Shown one piece after another: positions 38,165 to 47,773 of a stretch of DNA of 64,000 nucleotides; positions within the stretch are counted from its first letter, which is position 1; the number at the start of each line of letters is the position of its first letter. This stretch comes from Salinibacterium sp. (GTDB lineage: Bacteria; Actinomycetota; Actinomycetes; Actinomycetales; Microbacteriaceae). Where the stretch lies: assembly GCA_025351795.1 (NCBI GenBank), contig JANXVG010000029.1, positions 1 through 64,000 of the forward strand, in the 5' to 3' direction. Under the pieces are notes generated by a model. That model saw only the letters and a program-made list of their open reading frames with translations, searched no databases and had not been told where the DNA came from. The translations under genes were made by a program, and so were the position numbers.

Positions 38165-39733
38165 ATGACTGAACTCTCATTCGGCACGCTCGGCGTGCCC
38201 GCTCCTCTTGTTGACGCGCTCAGCGCCACCGGCATCACCGAACCGTTCCCGATCCAGGTCGACACGCTTCCAGACACCCTCGCTGGCCGCGACGTTCTTG
38301 GCCGCGGAAAGACCGGATCCGGCAAGACGCTCGCGTTCGCCATCCCCATGGTGGCGCGTCTGGGCGGAAAGCTCGCGGGTGGCCACCGCCGCCCGGGCCG
38401 CCCGCTCGCCCTCGTACTCGCGCCGACACGCGAACTCGCCACCCAGATCAGCGCTGTGATCGAGCCGCTCGCAGCGGTATACGGACTCACCAGCACGACG
38501 ATTTTCGGCGGCGTGTCGCAGCAGCGTCAAGTTGCTGCACTCAAGGCCGGCGTCGACATCGTCGTGGCCTGCCCCGGCCGCCTAGAAGATCTCATGAAGC
38601 AAGGCTTCGTCTCATTGGATGCGGTCGAAATTACGGTGCTCGATGAGGCCGATCACATGGCCGATCTCGGTTTTCTCCCCGTCGTCACCCGCATCATGGA
38701 CAAGACGGCGCAGTCCGGTCAGCGCCTCCTGTTTAGCGCGACGCTCGACAACGGGGTAGACAAGCTCGTGCGCAAGTACCTGCACAACGAGGTGTTGCAC
38801 TCGGTTGACGAAGCCACCAGCCATGTCTCGGCAATGACTCACCACGTGTTCGAGGTTGACGGCACGGAGGCCAAGCGCCTCCTCGTCGAGACGCTGGCCT
38901 CGGGCACCGGCCGCCGCATCCTCTTCATGCGCACCAAACATCACGCCAAGAAGCTCGCGAAGCAACTGACGGATGCCGGCATTCCGAGCGTCGATCTACA
39001 CGGCAACCTCTCGCAAGTTGCTCGCGACCGCAACCTGGCAGCATTCAGCGCTGGCGACGTTCGTGTGCTCGTTGCAACGGATGTCGCAGCTCGCGGCGTT
39101 CACGTCGACGACATCGAACTCGTGATCCACGTCGACCCGCCATCGGAGCACAAGGCTTACCTGCACCGTTCTGGACGCACCGCTCGCGCTGGCAAGGAGG
39201 GTGAGGTCGTCACGATCGTGCTGCCCGAGCAACGCACAGACACCGCAGCCTTGCTTCGTAAGGCCGCGATCACGGTCACCCCGCAGCGTGTCACGGCAGA
39301 CTCGGAAGCTGTCACCGCCCTTGTCGGCGAGGTCGCAGCCTACGTCAAGCCCGCCCCGCGCCAGGCACCGCAGCAGCAGGGCGTCGGTCGCTCGCAGGGC
39401 GGCACTCGGTCGCAGGGCGGCACTCGGTCGCAGGGCGCGAACGCGCAGCGAAAGCGTGCGCTCGAGCATGAAGGAACGCGCGAGCGTTCCCGCACCGCGA
39501 ACGCCGACGGCGCTGCTCCCCGTCGGGACCGCGCTGGTCGCCCGGCAGCGGCATCCGCCAGCAAGTCCGCCGGTGCCCGTACCGAGCAGCGCGCGCCCCA
39601 ACAGGCGCGCACGACGGATGCCCCCTCCCGCCCGCGCGGCGGAAATGGTCGCGCCCAGGCGTCCGGTGGCCCCATCCGCGTCGGTCAGATCGTGCGCTCG
39701 AACTCCGCTGGCGGACAGCGCCACGGGCGTTAG
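38165..39733 (+). CDS. DEAD-box ATP-dependent RNA helicase
   Basis: GRGKTGSGKTLAFAIP, VLDEADHMADLGF, SATLDN, DVAARGVHVDDIELVIHVDPP, HRSGRTARAG; basic Gln/Arg/Gly-rich tail. Confidence 0.96.
   Translation: MTELSFGTLGVPAPLVDALSATGITEPFPIQVDTLPDTLAGRDVLGRGKTGSGKTLAFAIPMVARLGGKLAGGHRRPGRPLALVLAPTRELATQISAVIEPLAAVYGLTSTTIFGGVSQQRQVAALKAGVDIVVACPGRLEDLMKQGFVSLDAVEITVLDEADHMADLGFLPVVTRIMDKTAQSGQRLLFSATLDNGVDKLVRKYLHNEVLHSVDEATSHVSAMTHHVFEVDGTEAKRLLVETLASGTGRRILFMRTKHHAKKLAKQLTDAGIPSVDLHGNLSQVARDRNLAAFSAGDVRVLVATDVAARGVHVDDIELVIHVDPPSEHKAYLHRSGRTARAGKEGEVVTIVLPEQRTDTAALLRKAAITVTPQRVTADSEAVTALVGEVAAYVKPAPRQAPQQQGVGRSQGGTRSQGGTRSQGANAQRKRALEHEGTRERSRTANADGAAPRRDRAGRPAAASASKSAGARTEQRAPQQARTTDAPSRPRGGNGRAQASGGPIRVGQIVRSNSAGGQRHGR
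39389..39442. repeat. Three 18-bp tandem units (RSQGGT) in the helicase tail
   Basis: cgctcgcagggcggcact / cggtcgcagggcggcact / cggtcgcagggcgcgaac. Confidence 0.9.
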
Positions 39734-39973
39734 TTCAGTCCGTCAAAATCCGACCTGTGCCGGCGGGAGGTGCGGCTCGCTGCGATTCGGTGCGCCCTAC
39801 GGTTCTCCGCGCGACGGTTCTCCGCGGCAACCTCGGGTTCGCCGCCGAGAGTGCACCTTTGCACAGTTGATCCATCATCAGCCGTGTGTTTCTGCACTCT
39901 CGGGCCGAAGTCGCCGGTCGTGCCGCGCAGCCGCGCGTGCCGATCCTGCCGCTCGTGCCGAGACTCGCCGCGC

Positions 39974-40513
39974 TCAGCCCAGCACGCCCACCGACGCGAG
40001 CGCCGCGCGAAGTAGCGCGCCGCGGCCGCCCTCCATGTCTGCGGAGACCGCGTCGGATGCGGCCTCGCGCGGCGACATCCACGTCAGTTCGAGCGCGTCC
40101 TGCCGCGGCTCGCAGGTGCCGGTCACCGGCACGACGTAGGCGAGGGATACCGCGTGCTGGCGGGCATCCATGAATTGGCTCGATCCTGGCCACGGAAAGT
40201 ATTCGGCCACGGAGAAAGGCACGGGCGAAGCCGGTAGCAGCGGGAAAGCCATGGGCCCGAGGTCCTTCTCGAGGTGGCGGAAGAGCGCCTCTCGCAGAGT
40301 CTCGCCGTAGAGCACGCGGCCGGAGACGAGCGTGCGCGTGATCGAGCCCTCGTGAGCGCGCAGGAGGAGGCCCACCTCAGTGACGCGGCCGAGGCCGTCG
40401 ACGCGCACTGGAACGCCCTCGACGTACAGGAGCGGGAGGCGGCGGCGGGTCTCCGCGAGTTCCTCCTCGGAGAGCCAGCCGGGATTGCGGTCGGGGGTTC
40501 CTATCGAACTCAT
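39974..40513 (-). CDS. NUDIX hydrolase family protein (DUF4916-like)
   Basis: MSSIGTPDRNPGWLSEEELAETRRRLPLLYVEGVPVRVDGLGRVTEVGLLLR...GETLREALFRHLEKDLGP. Confidence 0.8.
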   Translation of the reverse strand: MSSIGTPDRNPGWLSEEELAETRRRLPLLYVEGVPVRVDGLGRVTEVGLLLRAHEGSITRTLVSGRVLYGETLREALFRHLEKDLGPMAFPLLPASPVPFSVAEYFPWPGSSQFMDARQHAVSLAYVVPVTGTCEPRQDALELTWMSPREAASDAVSADMEGGRGALLRAALASVGVLG

Positions 40514-40896
40514 GGTCCATTCTTGCAAACCTTGGCGAGTTCAGACAGCAACCGCACCACTCGGCAGCCGGTAAAGCCCCGGTGCTGCACATACGCACGG
40601 TTCGCACAGGTACACCCAGATAAGGTGGCCCGCGGCGATGGTTGGGTTGCATCCTGCGTACGGCTGGCGTCGTCAATCAACTCACCGAGAGGCTCCGTGC
40701 GGTTATGCCAGCAAGCATCCCTGCCCACCCTGAGCGTGAGCGCAGTTTTCTCGGGAAACACTCACAATTTATGCCCACGCATCGTGCATTCTGGTCGTAG
40801 CGAGAGCGATGATCGAACGGTGGTCGACTTCTCTCGACGACGTTCCCCTAGATTCGACAGTGCGCAAGACAATCACACCGATGCGAAAGCAGAACC

Positions 40897-41832
40897 ATGA
40901 GCCAAATCAGCTATTTTGAAGCCATCGTGATGGGCGCAATTCAAGGCATCTCCGAACTGTTTCCGGTGTCGAGTCTGGCTCACTCCATCCTGATACCTGC
41001 CGTGCTCGGCGGGTCATGGGCGGCAGACCTGAACGTCTCAGCGCCAGAATCGCCCTACCTCGCGTTCATTGTGGGATTGCACGTAGCCACGGCAGCGGCT
41101 TTGCTGCTGTTCTTCCGCAAAGACTGGGCGCTCATCGTCGTCGGATTCGTCACCTCGATTCGCTATCGGCGGCTGAGCACCGGCCCCGAGCGTCTGGCTT
41201 GGCTGCTGATCGTCGCCACGATCCCGGTAGGAATTGCCGGTCTGTTGTTGGAACACACTTTTCGCACGGTGTTGGGCCAGCCCTACATCACGGCCATTTT
41301 CCTCACTATCAACGGAGTAGTACTCCTCGTAGGCGAGCGATTCAGACGTCGGTCGCACGCTGCGGCTGAACGTGCCGCAGCCGAACGTGCCGCCGCCGAA
41401 CACGACGACACCAGTCAGGATTTTGCTGACGGTGATCCGGATGCCGCAATCGCGCAACTTTCCTTTGCCAAGGGGACCGGCGTTGGTGCTACCCAGATAC
41501 TCGCACTTCTCCCGGGGATAAGTAGATCCGGCATCGCGATGCTCGGCGGCATGGCAGCAGGGCTCACCCATCGTGAAGCGGCCAGGTTCTCCTTCCTGCT
41601 GGCGACTCCGGTCATACTGGCAGCGGGTCTCCTCAAACTCCCCGACCTGCTTGGGCCGCTCGGCAACGGCATCCGGGGGCAGGTTCTCGCCGGCAGTGCC
41701 GCCTCATTCATCTGCGCATTGCTGGCGGTCGGGTTTCTTGACCGGTACTTCCGAACCCGCACGCTCACGCCGTTCGCGGTCTACTGCATCCTCGCCGGAG
41801 TATCGGCATTCACGGTACTTACACTGCGCTAA
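40897..41832 (+). CDS. uppP: Undecaprenyl-diphosphatase
   Basis: EAIVMGAIQGISELFPVSSLAH, LLPGISRSGIAMLGGMAAGLTHREAARFSFLLATPVILAAG. Confidence 0.96.
   Translation: MSQISYFEAIVMGAIQGISELFPVSSLAHSILIPAVLGGSWAADLNVSAPESPYLAFIVGLHVATAAALLLFFRKDWALIVVGFVTSIRYRRLSTGPERLAWLLIVATIPVGIAGLLLEHTFRTVLGQPYITAIFLTINGVVLLVGERFRRRSHAAAERAAAERAAAEHDDTSQDFADGDPDAAIAQLSFAKGTGVGATQILALLPGISRSGIAMLGGMAAGLTHREAARFSFLLATPVILAAGLLKLPDLLGPLGNGIRGQVLAGSAASFICALLAVGFLDRYFRTRTLTPFAVYCILAGVSAFTVLTLR
41359..41403. repeat. Three 15-bp units (AAAER) within uppP
   Basis: gctgcggctgaacgt / gccgcagccgaacgt / gccgccgccgaacac. Confidence 0.8.
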
Positions 41833-41945
41833 GTGCAGGAAGTCACCAGCGGCATCACGCGAACCGGGAGCCGCGCTGGCACGGTGCAGCACCAGTTGAA
41901 TGAAAGTATCGACGAAGCAGCACGCTCCGAGAGAGAGGACCACCC

Positions 41946-42575
41946 GTGAAAATCGATCCGAACGCCGTTCGGTGGTCGGCACCCGAGGGCGAGCGCGCAG
42001 CGCGTCCCCTCCTGGTATTGCTGCATGGGTATGGTTCGAATGAGGGCGATCTGTTTACACTGGCACCGCAACTGCCGGCGGACCCGGTGGTGGCATCCGT
42101 TCGCGCGCCCATTGCGACCAACGGCGGATACAGCTGGTGGGACATGACCGGCGGGCGCCCGGGCGCCCCCTCCTCCAACAACGTAAATGCCGCTGCACTC
42201 GCCGTGATCGACTGGTTGGACAGCCTCGAATACGCCAGCGTGAGCCTCTTCGGATTCTCGCAAGGAGCCGCGCTAGCGCTGCAACTCAACCGCCACGCGC
42301 CCGGGCGGTTCGCCGCTACCGTCTCGCTCGCCGGCTTCGTGCCGCCGGGCGGGCACGCTGGCGACGCTCAACTCGAGTCGGTGCGACCGCCAATCTTCTG
42401 GGGTCGCGGAACGCTCGATCGGGTGATTCCCGCCGAAGCTGTTGAGAGAACGAGTGTCTGGCTCCCCCAGCACTCGACTCCCACAATTCGCGTCTATGAA
42501 AATCTCGCGCACTCCATTTCTGCCGTCGAGCTCACGGAACTGAACGAGTTTCTGCGCGACAACTGCGAAGCATGA
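41946..42575 (+). CDS. Phospholipase/carboxylesterase family alpha/beta hydrolase
   Basis: LLVLLHGYGSNEGDLFTLAPQLP, SLFGFSQGAALALQLNRHAPGRFAATVSLAGFVP. Confidence 0.9.
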   Translation: MKIDPNAVRWSAPEGERAARPLLVLLHGYGSNEGDLFTLAPQLPADPVVASVRAPIATNGGYSWWDMTGGRPGAPSSNNVNAAALAVIDWLDSLEYASVSLFGFSQGAALALQLNRHAPGRFAATVSLAGFVPPGGHAGDAQLESVRPPIFWGRGTLDRVIPAEAVERTSVWLPQHSTPTIRVYENLAHSISAVELTELNEFLRDNCEA

Positions 42576-42907
42576 GAATCGTTGACACCGGCGACTCCAC
42601 CGCTCGCGTCATCGACGAATACGCAAGTGTTCGCTTGTCAATCGCGCCGCTCGCCCAGGGTGACAATGTGTTTGTCGGCGTTACCAGGCTCGCAGCAGGC
42701 GGCTCGATCGGGCGGCACCCGACCGCACGCCGACAACTGCTTTCCGTGATCGCGGGATCGGCAGTCGTCTCGGGGGCGGATGGCGCCGAACAGTCGATCG
42801 GCGAAGGCCAGGGCGCGCTGTGGGAGCCTGGTGAGTCGCATGAGGTCCACACGATCGATGGGATGACCGCGATCAGCATCGAGGGCGACATCCAGACGAT
42901 GGGCTGA
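42572..42907 (+). CDS. Cupin domain protein
   Basis: GGSIGRHPTARRQLLSVIAGSAVVSGADGAEQSIGEGQGALWEPGESHEVHT; ATGA overlap with previous gene. Confidence 0.85.
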   Translation: MRIVDTGDSTARVIDEYASVRLSIAPLAQGDNVFVGVTRLAAGGSIGRHPTARRQLLSVIAGSAVVSGADGAEQSIGEGQGALWEPGESHEVHTIDGMTAISIEGDIQTMG

Positions 42908-42935
42908 TGCCCAGCGTTTCCGTAGCCCGGCAGGT

Positions 42936-42985
42936 GCGCGCTGGACTCGCGCCGACATTTGCGCGCTGGAGTGGCGCCCACATTT
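42936..42985. repeat. 25-bp tandem repeat (2 units plus partial third) upstream of lhr
   Basis: gcgcgctggactcgcgccgacattt / gcgcgctggagtggcgcccacattt (22/25 identical), then acgcgct.... Confidence 0.88.
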
Positions 42986-43126
42986 ACGCGCTTTTCCGGA
43001 GCATCCACTCATAATGGGCCCAATTCGTGTCACGCCTGAGGTTTGAGGGCGCAACCTCCGGAGAAACGCGCGAGTATGCCCACCGACCACGCAGCGGGTG
43101 TCAGCAGCCCGAGGGAAGATAGACGG

Positions 43127-46100
43127 ATGGCCGCCGTGCTCGACAAATTCTCCCCGGCCACCAGGGAGTGGTTTTCGGGCGCCTTCACCGAGCCGACCCC
43201 GGCGCAGGTCGGGGCGTGGCACGCCATCTCGTCGGGTTCGCACACGCTCGTCGTCGCCCCCACCGGATCGGGCAAAACGCTCTCGGCGTTCCTCTGGGCG
43301 ATCGATCGGCTGACGACAAGCGCGCAGCCCGACAACCTGATGCGCAGAACCCGCGTACTCTACATCTCACCGCTCAAAGCACTCGGCGTAGACGTCGAGC
43401 GCAATTTACGCGCCCCGCTCATCGGCGTGACGCAGACCGCCCATCGGCTCGGGCTGCCCGCTGTGGACGTGACGGTGGGGGTGCGATCTGGAGACACGAC
43501 GACTCAGGATCGGCGGCTGCTCGCGCGCGTGCCGCCAGACATCCTGATCACCACCCCTGAGTCGCTGTATCTGATGCTCACGTCGGCCGCGCGCGAAACG
43601 CTCATGGGCGTCGAGACGGTGATCATTGACGAAGTTCACGCGGTGGCGTCGACGAAACGCGGGGCGCATCTGGCCCTCTCCCTGGAACGACTCGACGAAC
43701 TCCTCGCACAACCGGCACAGCGCATCGGGTTGTCTGCCACAGTTCGGCCACACGACGAGGTGGCGCGATTTTTGGCTGGGCGCGCGCCGGTAACGATCGT
43801 CGCTCCGCCCTCGACGAAGAAGTTTGACCTGCGTGTGGTCGTGCCGGTGGAAGACATGACCGAACTTGGCACGGCTGCCCCCGTCGAAGGATCGGCTGCG
43901 GGAACCGTGCAGCACGGATCGATCTGGCCGCATGTCGAAGAACACATCGTTGACCTTGTGCTCGAACATCGATCGACGATCGTGTTTGCCAACTCCCGGC
44001 GGCTGGCCGAGCGGCTCACGGCTCGGCTGAACGAGATCTACAGCGACCGCATCGCTCGGCCGGAGAACGAAATCGTCGACAGCAGGATCGTCGAGACCGA
44101 CAAGGGCAAGCCTCAATCGGCTCGAATCCCAGCCGCGATAATGGCGCAGTCAGGTTCCACTTCCGGCGCCGAGCCGTTGTTGGCGCGGGCACATCACGGC
44201 TCCGTGTCCAAAGACCAGCGCGCGTTAATCGAAGATGACCTCAAGAGCGGGCGGCTCCGCTGTGTGGTCGCTACCTCGTCTCTCGAACTTGGCATCGACA
44301 TGGGCGCCGTTGACCTTGTCGTGCAGGTCGAGTCGCCACCGTCGGTCGCGAGCGGCCTCCAGCGCGTCGGCCGCGCCGGTCATCAGGTGGGGGAGGTGTC
44401 GCGGGGGGTGCTGTTCCCGAAGCACCGAGCCGACCTCATCCACACCGCGGTCGTGAGTGAGCGCATGCTGGCTGGCCAGATCGAGCGGATGCGCATCCCG
44501 ACGAACCCGCTCGACGTACTCGCGCAGCAGACGGTTGCCGCCACCGCGCTCGGTCCGATCGATGTCGAGGAGTGGTTTGACATCGTGCGCCGCAGCGCAC
44601 CCTTCGCTACCCTGCCGCGCTCGGCCTACGACGCCGTTCTCGACCTCCTCAGCGGCCTCTATCCGAGCGACGAGTTCGCCGAACTGCGCCCGCGGATAGT
44701 CTGGGATCGGGTGAAGGGGTCTCTCATCGGTCGACCAGGTGCGCAGCGGCTCGCCGTGACCTCGGGAGGCACTATTCCCGACCGTGGGCTGTTCGGCGTA
44801 TTCATGGTCGGCTCGTCACCGACCGACCCGTCAACCGGGTCGGGCCCGGGTCGCCGTGTCGGCGAGCTTGACGAAGAGATGGTCTACGAATCCCGCGTCG
44901 GAGACGTGTTTGCTCTCGGTGCGACGAGTTGGCGCATCGAAGACATCACCCACGACCGCGTGATCGTGAGCCCCGCATTCGGTGTGCCAGGTCGAGTGCC
45001 GTTTTGGAAAGGCGACGGGCTGGGCCGGCCAGCCGAGCTGGGCGCGGCGATCGGTGCATTCACTCGAGAGATCGCCTCAGCACACTCAGCGGATGCCAGG
45101 TCGCGGGTCGCTGCCAGTGGGTTGGATGAGTTCGCAATCAACAACCTCGTCGCGTTTATCGACGATCAGAAGGCGGCAACCGGTCACGTGCCGACAGACA
45201 GAACACTCGTCGTGGAACGGTTTCGCGACGAGCTCGGCGACTGGCGCGTCATCCTTCATTCCCCGTACGGCATGCAAGTTCATGCCCCCTGGGCGCTCGC
45301 GGTCGGGGCACGGGTACGTGAACGGATGGGCATCGCCGGTGCCGCGATCGCGAGCGACGACGGCGTGATCGTGCGGATCCCCGACACCGATGCTGAGCCT
45401 CCGGGTGCCGAACTTTTCATCTTCGAGCCGGACGAGCTGCCCGAGATCGTGACACGTGAGGTCGGCGGTTCCGCGCTGTTCGCGTCGCGGTTCCGCGAGT
45501 GCGCGGCCCGAGCGCTGCTGCTGCCGCGCTACAACCCGGGCAAGCGGTCGCCGCTGTGGCAGCAGCGGCAACGGGCATCGCAGTTGCTCGATGTCGCCGC
45601 CAAGTTTCCGAGCTTTCCGATCGTGCTCGAAACCGTGCGCGAGGTTCTTCAGGACGTGTACGACCTGCCAGCCCTCACCGACGTCGCGAGCCAGATCGTG
45701 TCTCGGAAGATTCGCATCGTCGAAACCGAGACGGATGTGCCGAGTCCGTTTGCGCGGTCGCTGCTCTTCGGCTACGTCGCGGCCTTCATGTACGAGGGCG
45801 ACTCCCCGATCGCCGAACGCCGGGCTGCCGCGCTCTCGCTCGACCCGACGCTTCTCGCCGAACTGCTCGGCCGAGCCGAGTTGCGCGAACTGCTCGACGC
45901 TGGAGTCATCGAGCAGCTGGAACGTGAGTTGCAGCGTCTTACTCCCGATCGAAAGGCGCGTGACGCCGAGGGCATCGTCGACCTGCTGCGCCTGCTTGGG
46001 CCCCTGTCGCTCGACGAGATCGTGGAGCGTACGGCGTTCAGCGAGTTGCCCGCTTCGGCAGCGAGTGCGCCCGTAGCCAGTGCGCCGGTAGCCAGTGCAG

Positions 46101-47773
46101 TGCTGCTGGTACTCGACCAACTCGCGCGAGCGAACCGCGTTCTTCACCTGCAGTTCGCGGGCGCGCAGCGCTGGGCCGGTATCGAAGACGCGAGCCGCCT
46201 GCGCGACGCCCTCGGCGTTCCCTTGCCGATCGGTGTTCCCGCTGCATTCATGCAGCCGGTCGCTGACCCCGTCGGTGATCTGGTCGCACGATTCGCGCGC
46301 ACCCATGGGCCGTTCGTCGTACAGGTTGCCGCTACCCGTTTCGGCCTCGGAACGGCGATCGTGCTCGACACTCTGCACCGTCTCGGTGGTGAGCACCGGG
46401 TGCTGGAGGGCGAGTTTCGTCCGGGCTCGAGCGGCAGCGAGTGGTGCGACGCCGAGGTGCTGCGCCGGGTGCGAAGCAGATCGCTCGCGGCACTGCGCCA
46501 CGAAGTCGAGCCGGTTGACACGGCAACCCTGGGGCGGTTTCTTCCGGCCTGGCAGAACGTCGGCGGATCGCTGCGCGGAATTGACGGGCTAGCGCAGGTG
46601 ATCGACCAGTTGTCTGGGGTCGCGCTGCCGGCATCCGCATGGGAGAGCCTCGTGCTGCCCGCACGCGTCTCCAACTACTCACCAGCGTGGCTCGACGAAC
46701 TCACGATGACGGGCGAGGTGGTCTGGTCGGGTGTTGGCGTTCTTCCCGGATCTGACGGCTGGGTGAGTCTGCACCTCGCGGACAGCGTGCGGCTGACCAT
46801 CGCCGAGCCGCACGACGATGAGACCTCCGAGCTGCAGCGCACCACACTGGCTACCCTCACCGGGGGTGGGGCGTACTTCTTCCGCCAGCTATCAACCGCG
46901 ACAGCGAGCACCGACGACGCATCGCTCGTCACCGCACTCTGGGGCCTGGTGTGGGCGGGCCTCGTGACCAACGACACGTTCTCGCCGCTGCGGTCATATC
47001 TTGGGGGAGCGGTAGCGCCGAAGCGCGCCGCGCGTACCCGGGCCTACCGTGGTGGCGGCCGACCTGCGATGCCGAGCCAATCCGGACCGCCCAGCGTCGG
47101 GGGACGGTGGTCACTTCTTCCGCTCGCCGAACCAGACGCTACCGTTCGCGCAAAGGCGATGGGCGAGCTTCTGCTCGAGCGGCACGGTGTCGTGACTCGG
47201 GGCTCTGTGGTGAGCGAGGGAATCCGTGGTGGGTTTGCTCTCGCTTACAAAGTCTTGAGTGGATTCGAGGAGACCGGGCGCGCCCGTCGCGGCTACTTCG
47301 TTGAGGGCCTCGGTGCCGCCCAGTTTGCCACCGGAGCCACGGTGGACCGCCTGCGCAGCTTCACGCGCGACACCGCCTCACGGGATGCACCCCTCGCACT
47401 CACGCTCGCCGCGACCGACCCGGCAAACCCGTATGGAGCCGCGCTGGCGTGGCCAAACTCGAGTACCGAGGCTGACCCCAACACACCGCGCGGCCACCGC
47501 CCTGGCCGAAAAGCTGGCGCGCTGGTCGTGATCGTCGATGGTCGCCTCGCCCTCTACATCGAGCGTGGAGGTAAGACAAGTCTCACCTTCGGCCTCGGTG
47601 CTGCTGCGCTGGCCAGCGCCGCCGAATCACTCGCAAGAACCGTGCGCGCAACTCTGGGAAAGCTGCGCATCGAACGGGTAGACGGCGACTTCGTGATCGG
47701 TACCCCGCTGGGCGCCGCCCTCGCTGATGCGGGCTTCGCAGCAACGCCTCAGGGAATGCGACTCCGTGCCTGA
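43127..47773 (+). CDS. lhr: Lhr-family ATP-dependent DNA helicase
   Basis: VVAPTGSGKTLSAFLWAIDRL, VIIDEVHAVASTKRGAHLALSLERL, VATSSLELGIDMGAVDLVVQVESPPSVASGLQRVGRAGH; about 1550 aa. Confidence 0.95.
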   Translation: MAAVLDKFSPATREWFSGAFTEPTPAQVGAWHAISSGSHTLVVAPTGSGKTLSAFLWAIDRLTTSAQPDNLMRRTRVLYISPLKALGVDVERNLRAPLIGVTQTAHRLGLPAVDVTVGVRSGDTTTQDRRLLARVPPDILITTPESLYLMLTSAARETLMGVETVIIDEVHAVASTKRGAHLALSLERLDELLAQPAQRIGLSATVRPHDEVARFLAGRAPVTIVAPPSTKKFDLRVVVPVEDMTELGTAAPVEGSAAGTVQHGSIWPHVEEHIVDLVLEHRSTIVFANSRRLAERLTARLNEIYSDRIARPENEIVDSRIVETDKGKPQSARIPAAIMAQSGSTSGAEPLLARAHHGSVSKDQRALIEDDLKSGRLRCVVATSSLELGIDMGAVDLVVQVESPPSVASGLQRVGRAGHQVGEVSRGVLFPKHRADLIHTAVVSERMLAGQIERMRIPTNPLDVLAQQTVAATALGPIDVEEWFDIVRRSAPFATLPRSAYDAVLDLLSGLYPSDEFAELRPRIVWDRVKGSLIGRPGAQRLAVTSGGTIPDRGLFGVFMVGSSPTDPSTGSGPGRRVGELDEEMVYESRVGDVFALGATSWRIEDITHDRVIVSPAFGVPGRVPFWKGDGLGRPAELGAAIGAFTREIASAHSADARSRVAASGLDEFAINNLVAFIDDQKAATGHVPTDRTLVVERFRDELGDWRVILHSPYGMQVHAPWALAVGARVRERMGIAGAAIASDDGVIVRIPDTDAEPPGAELFIFEPDELPEIVTREVGGSALFASRFRECAARALLLPRYNPGKRSPLWQQRQRASQLLDVAAKFPSFPIVLETVREVLQDVYDLPALTDVASQIVSRKIRIVETETDVPSPFARSLLFGYVAAFMYEGDSPIAERRAAALSLDPTLLAELLGRAELRELLDAGVIEQLERELQRLTPDRKARDAEGIVDLLRLLGPLSLDEIVERTAFSELPASAASAPVASAPVASAVLLVLDQLARANRVLHLQFAGAQRWAGIEDASRLRDALGVPLPIGVPAAFMQPVADPVGDLVARFARTHGPFVVQVAATRFGLGTAIVLDTLHRLGGEHRVLEGEFRPGSSGSEWCDAEVLRRVRSRSLAALRHEVEPVDTATLGRFLPAWQNVGGSLRGIDGLAQVIDQLSGVALPASAWESLVLPARVSNYSPAWLDELTMTGEVVWSGVGVLPGSDGWVSLHLADSVRLTIAEPHDDETSELQRTTLATLTGGGAYFFRQLSTATASTDDASLVTALWGLVWAGLVTNDTFSPLRSYLGGAVAPKRAARTRAYRGGGRPAMPSQSGPPSVGGRWSLLPLAEPDATVRAKAMGELLLERHGVVTRGSVVSEGIRGGFALAYKVLSGFEETGRARRGYFVEGLGAAQFATGATVDRLRSFTRDTASRDAPLALTLAATDPANPYGAALAWPNSSTEADPNTPRGHRPGRKAGALVVIVDGRLALYIERGGKTSLTFGLGAAALASAAESLARTVRATLGKLRIERVDGDFVIGTPLGAALADAGFAATPQGMRLRA

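Noticed and set aside
45086-46501. 471-aa - strand ORF opposite lhr
   Set aside because: Antisense shadow ORF inside the conserved Lhr coding region.
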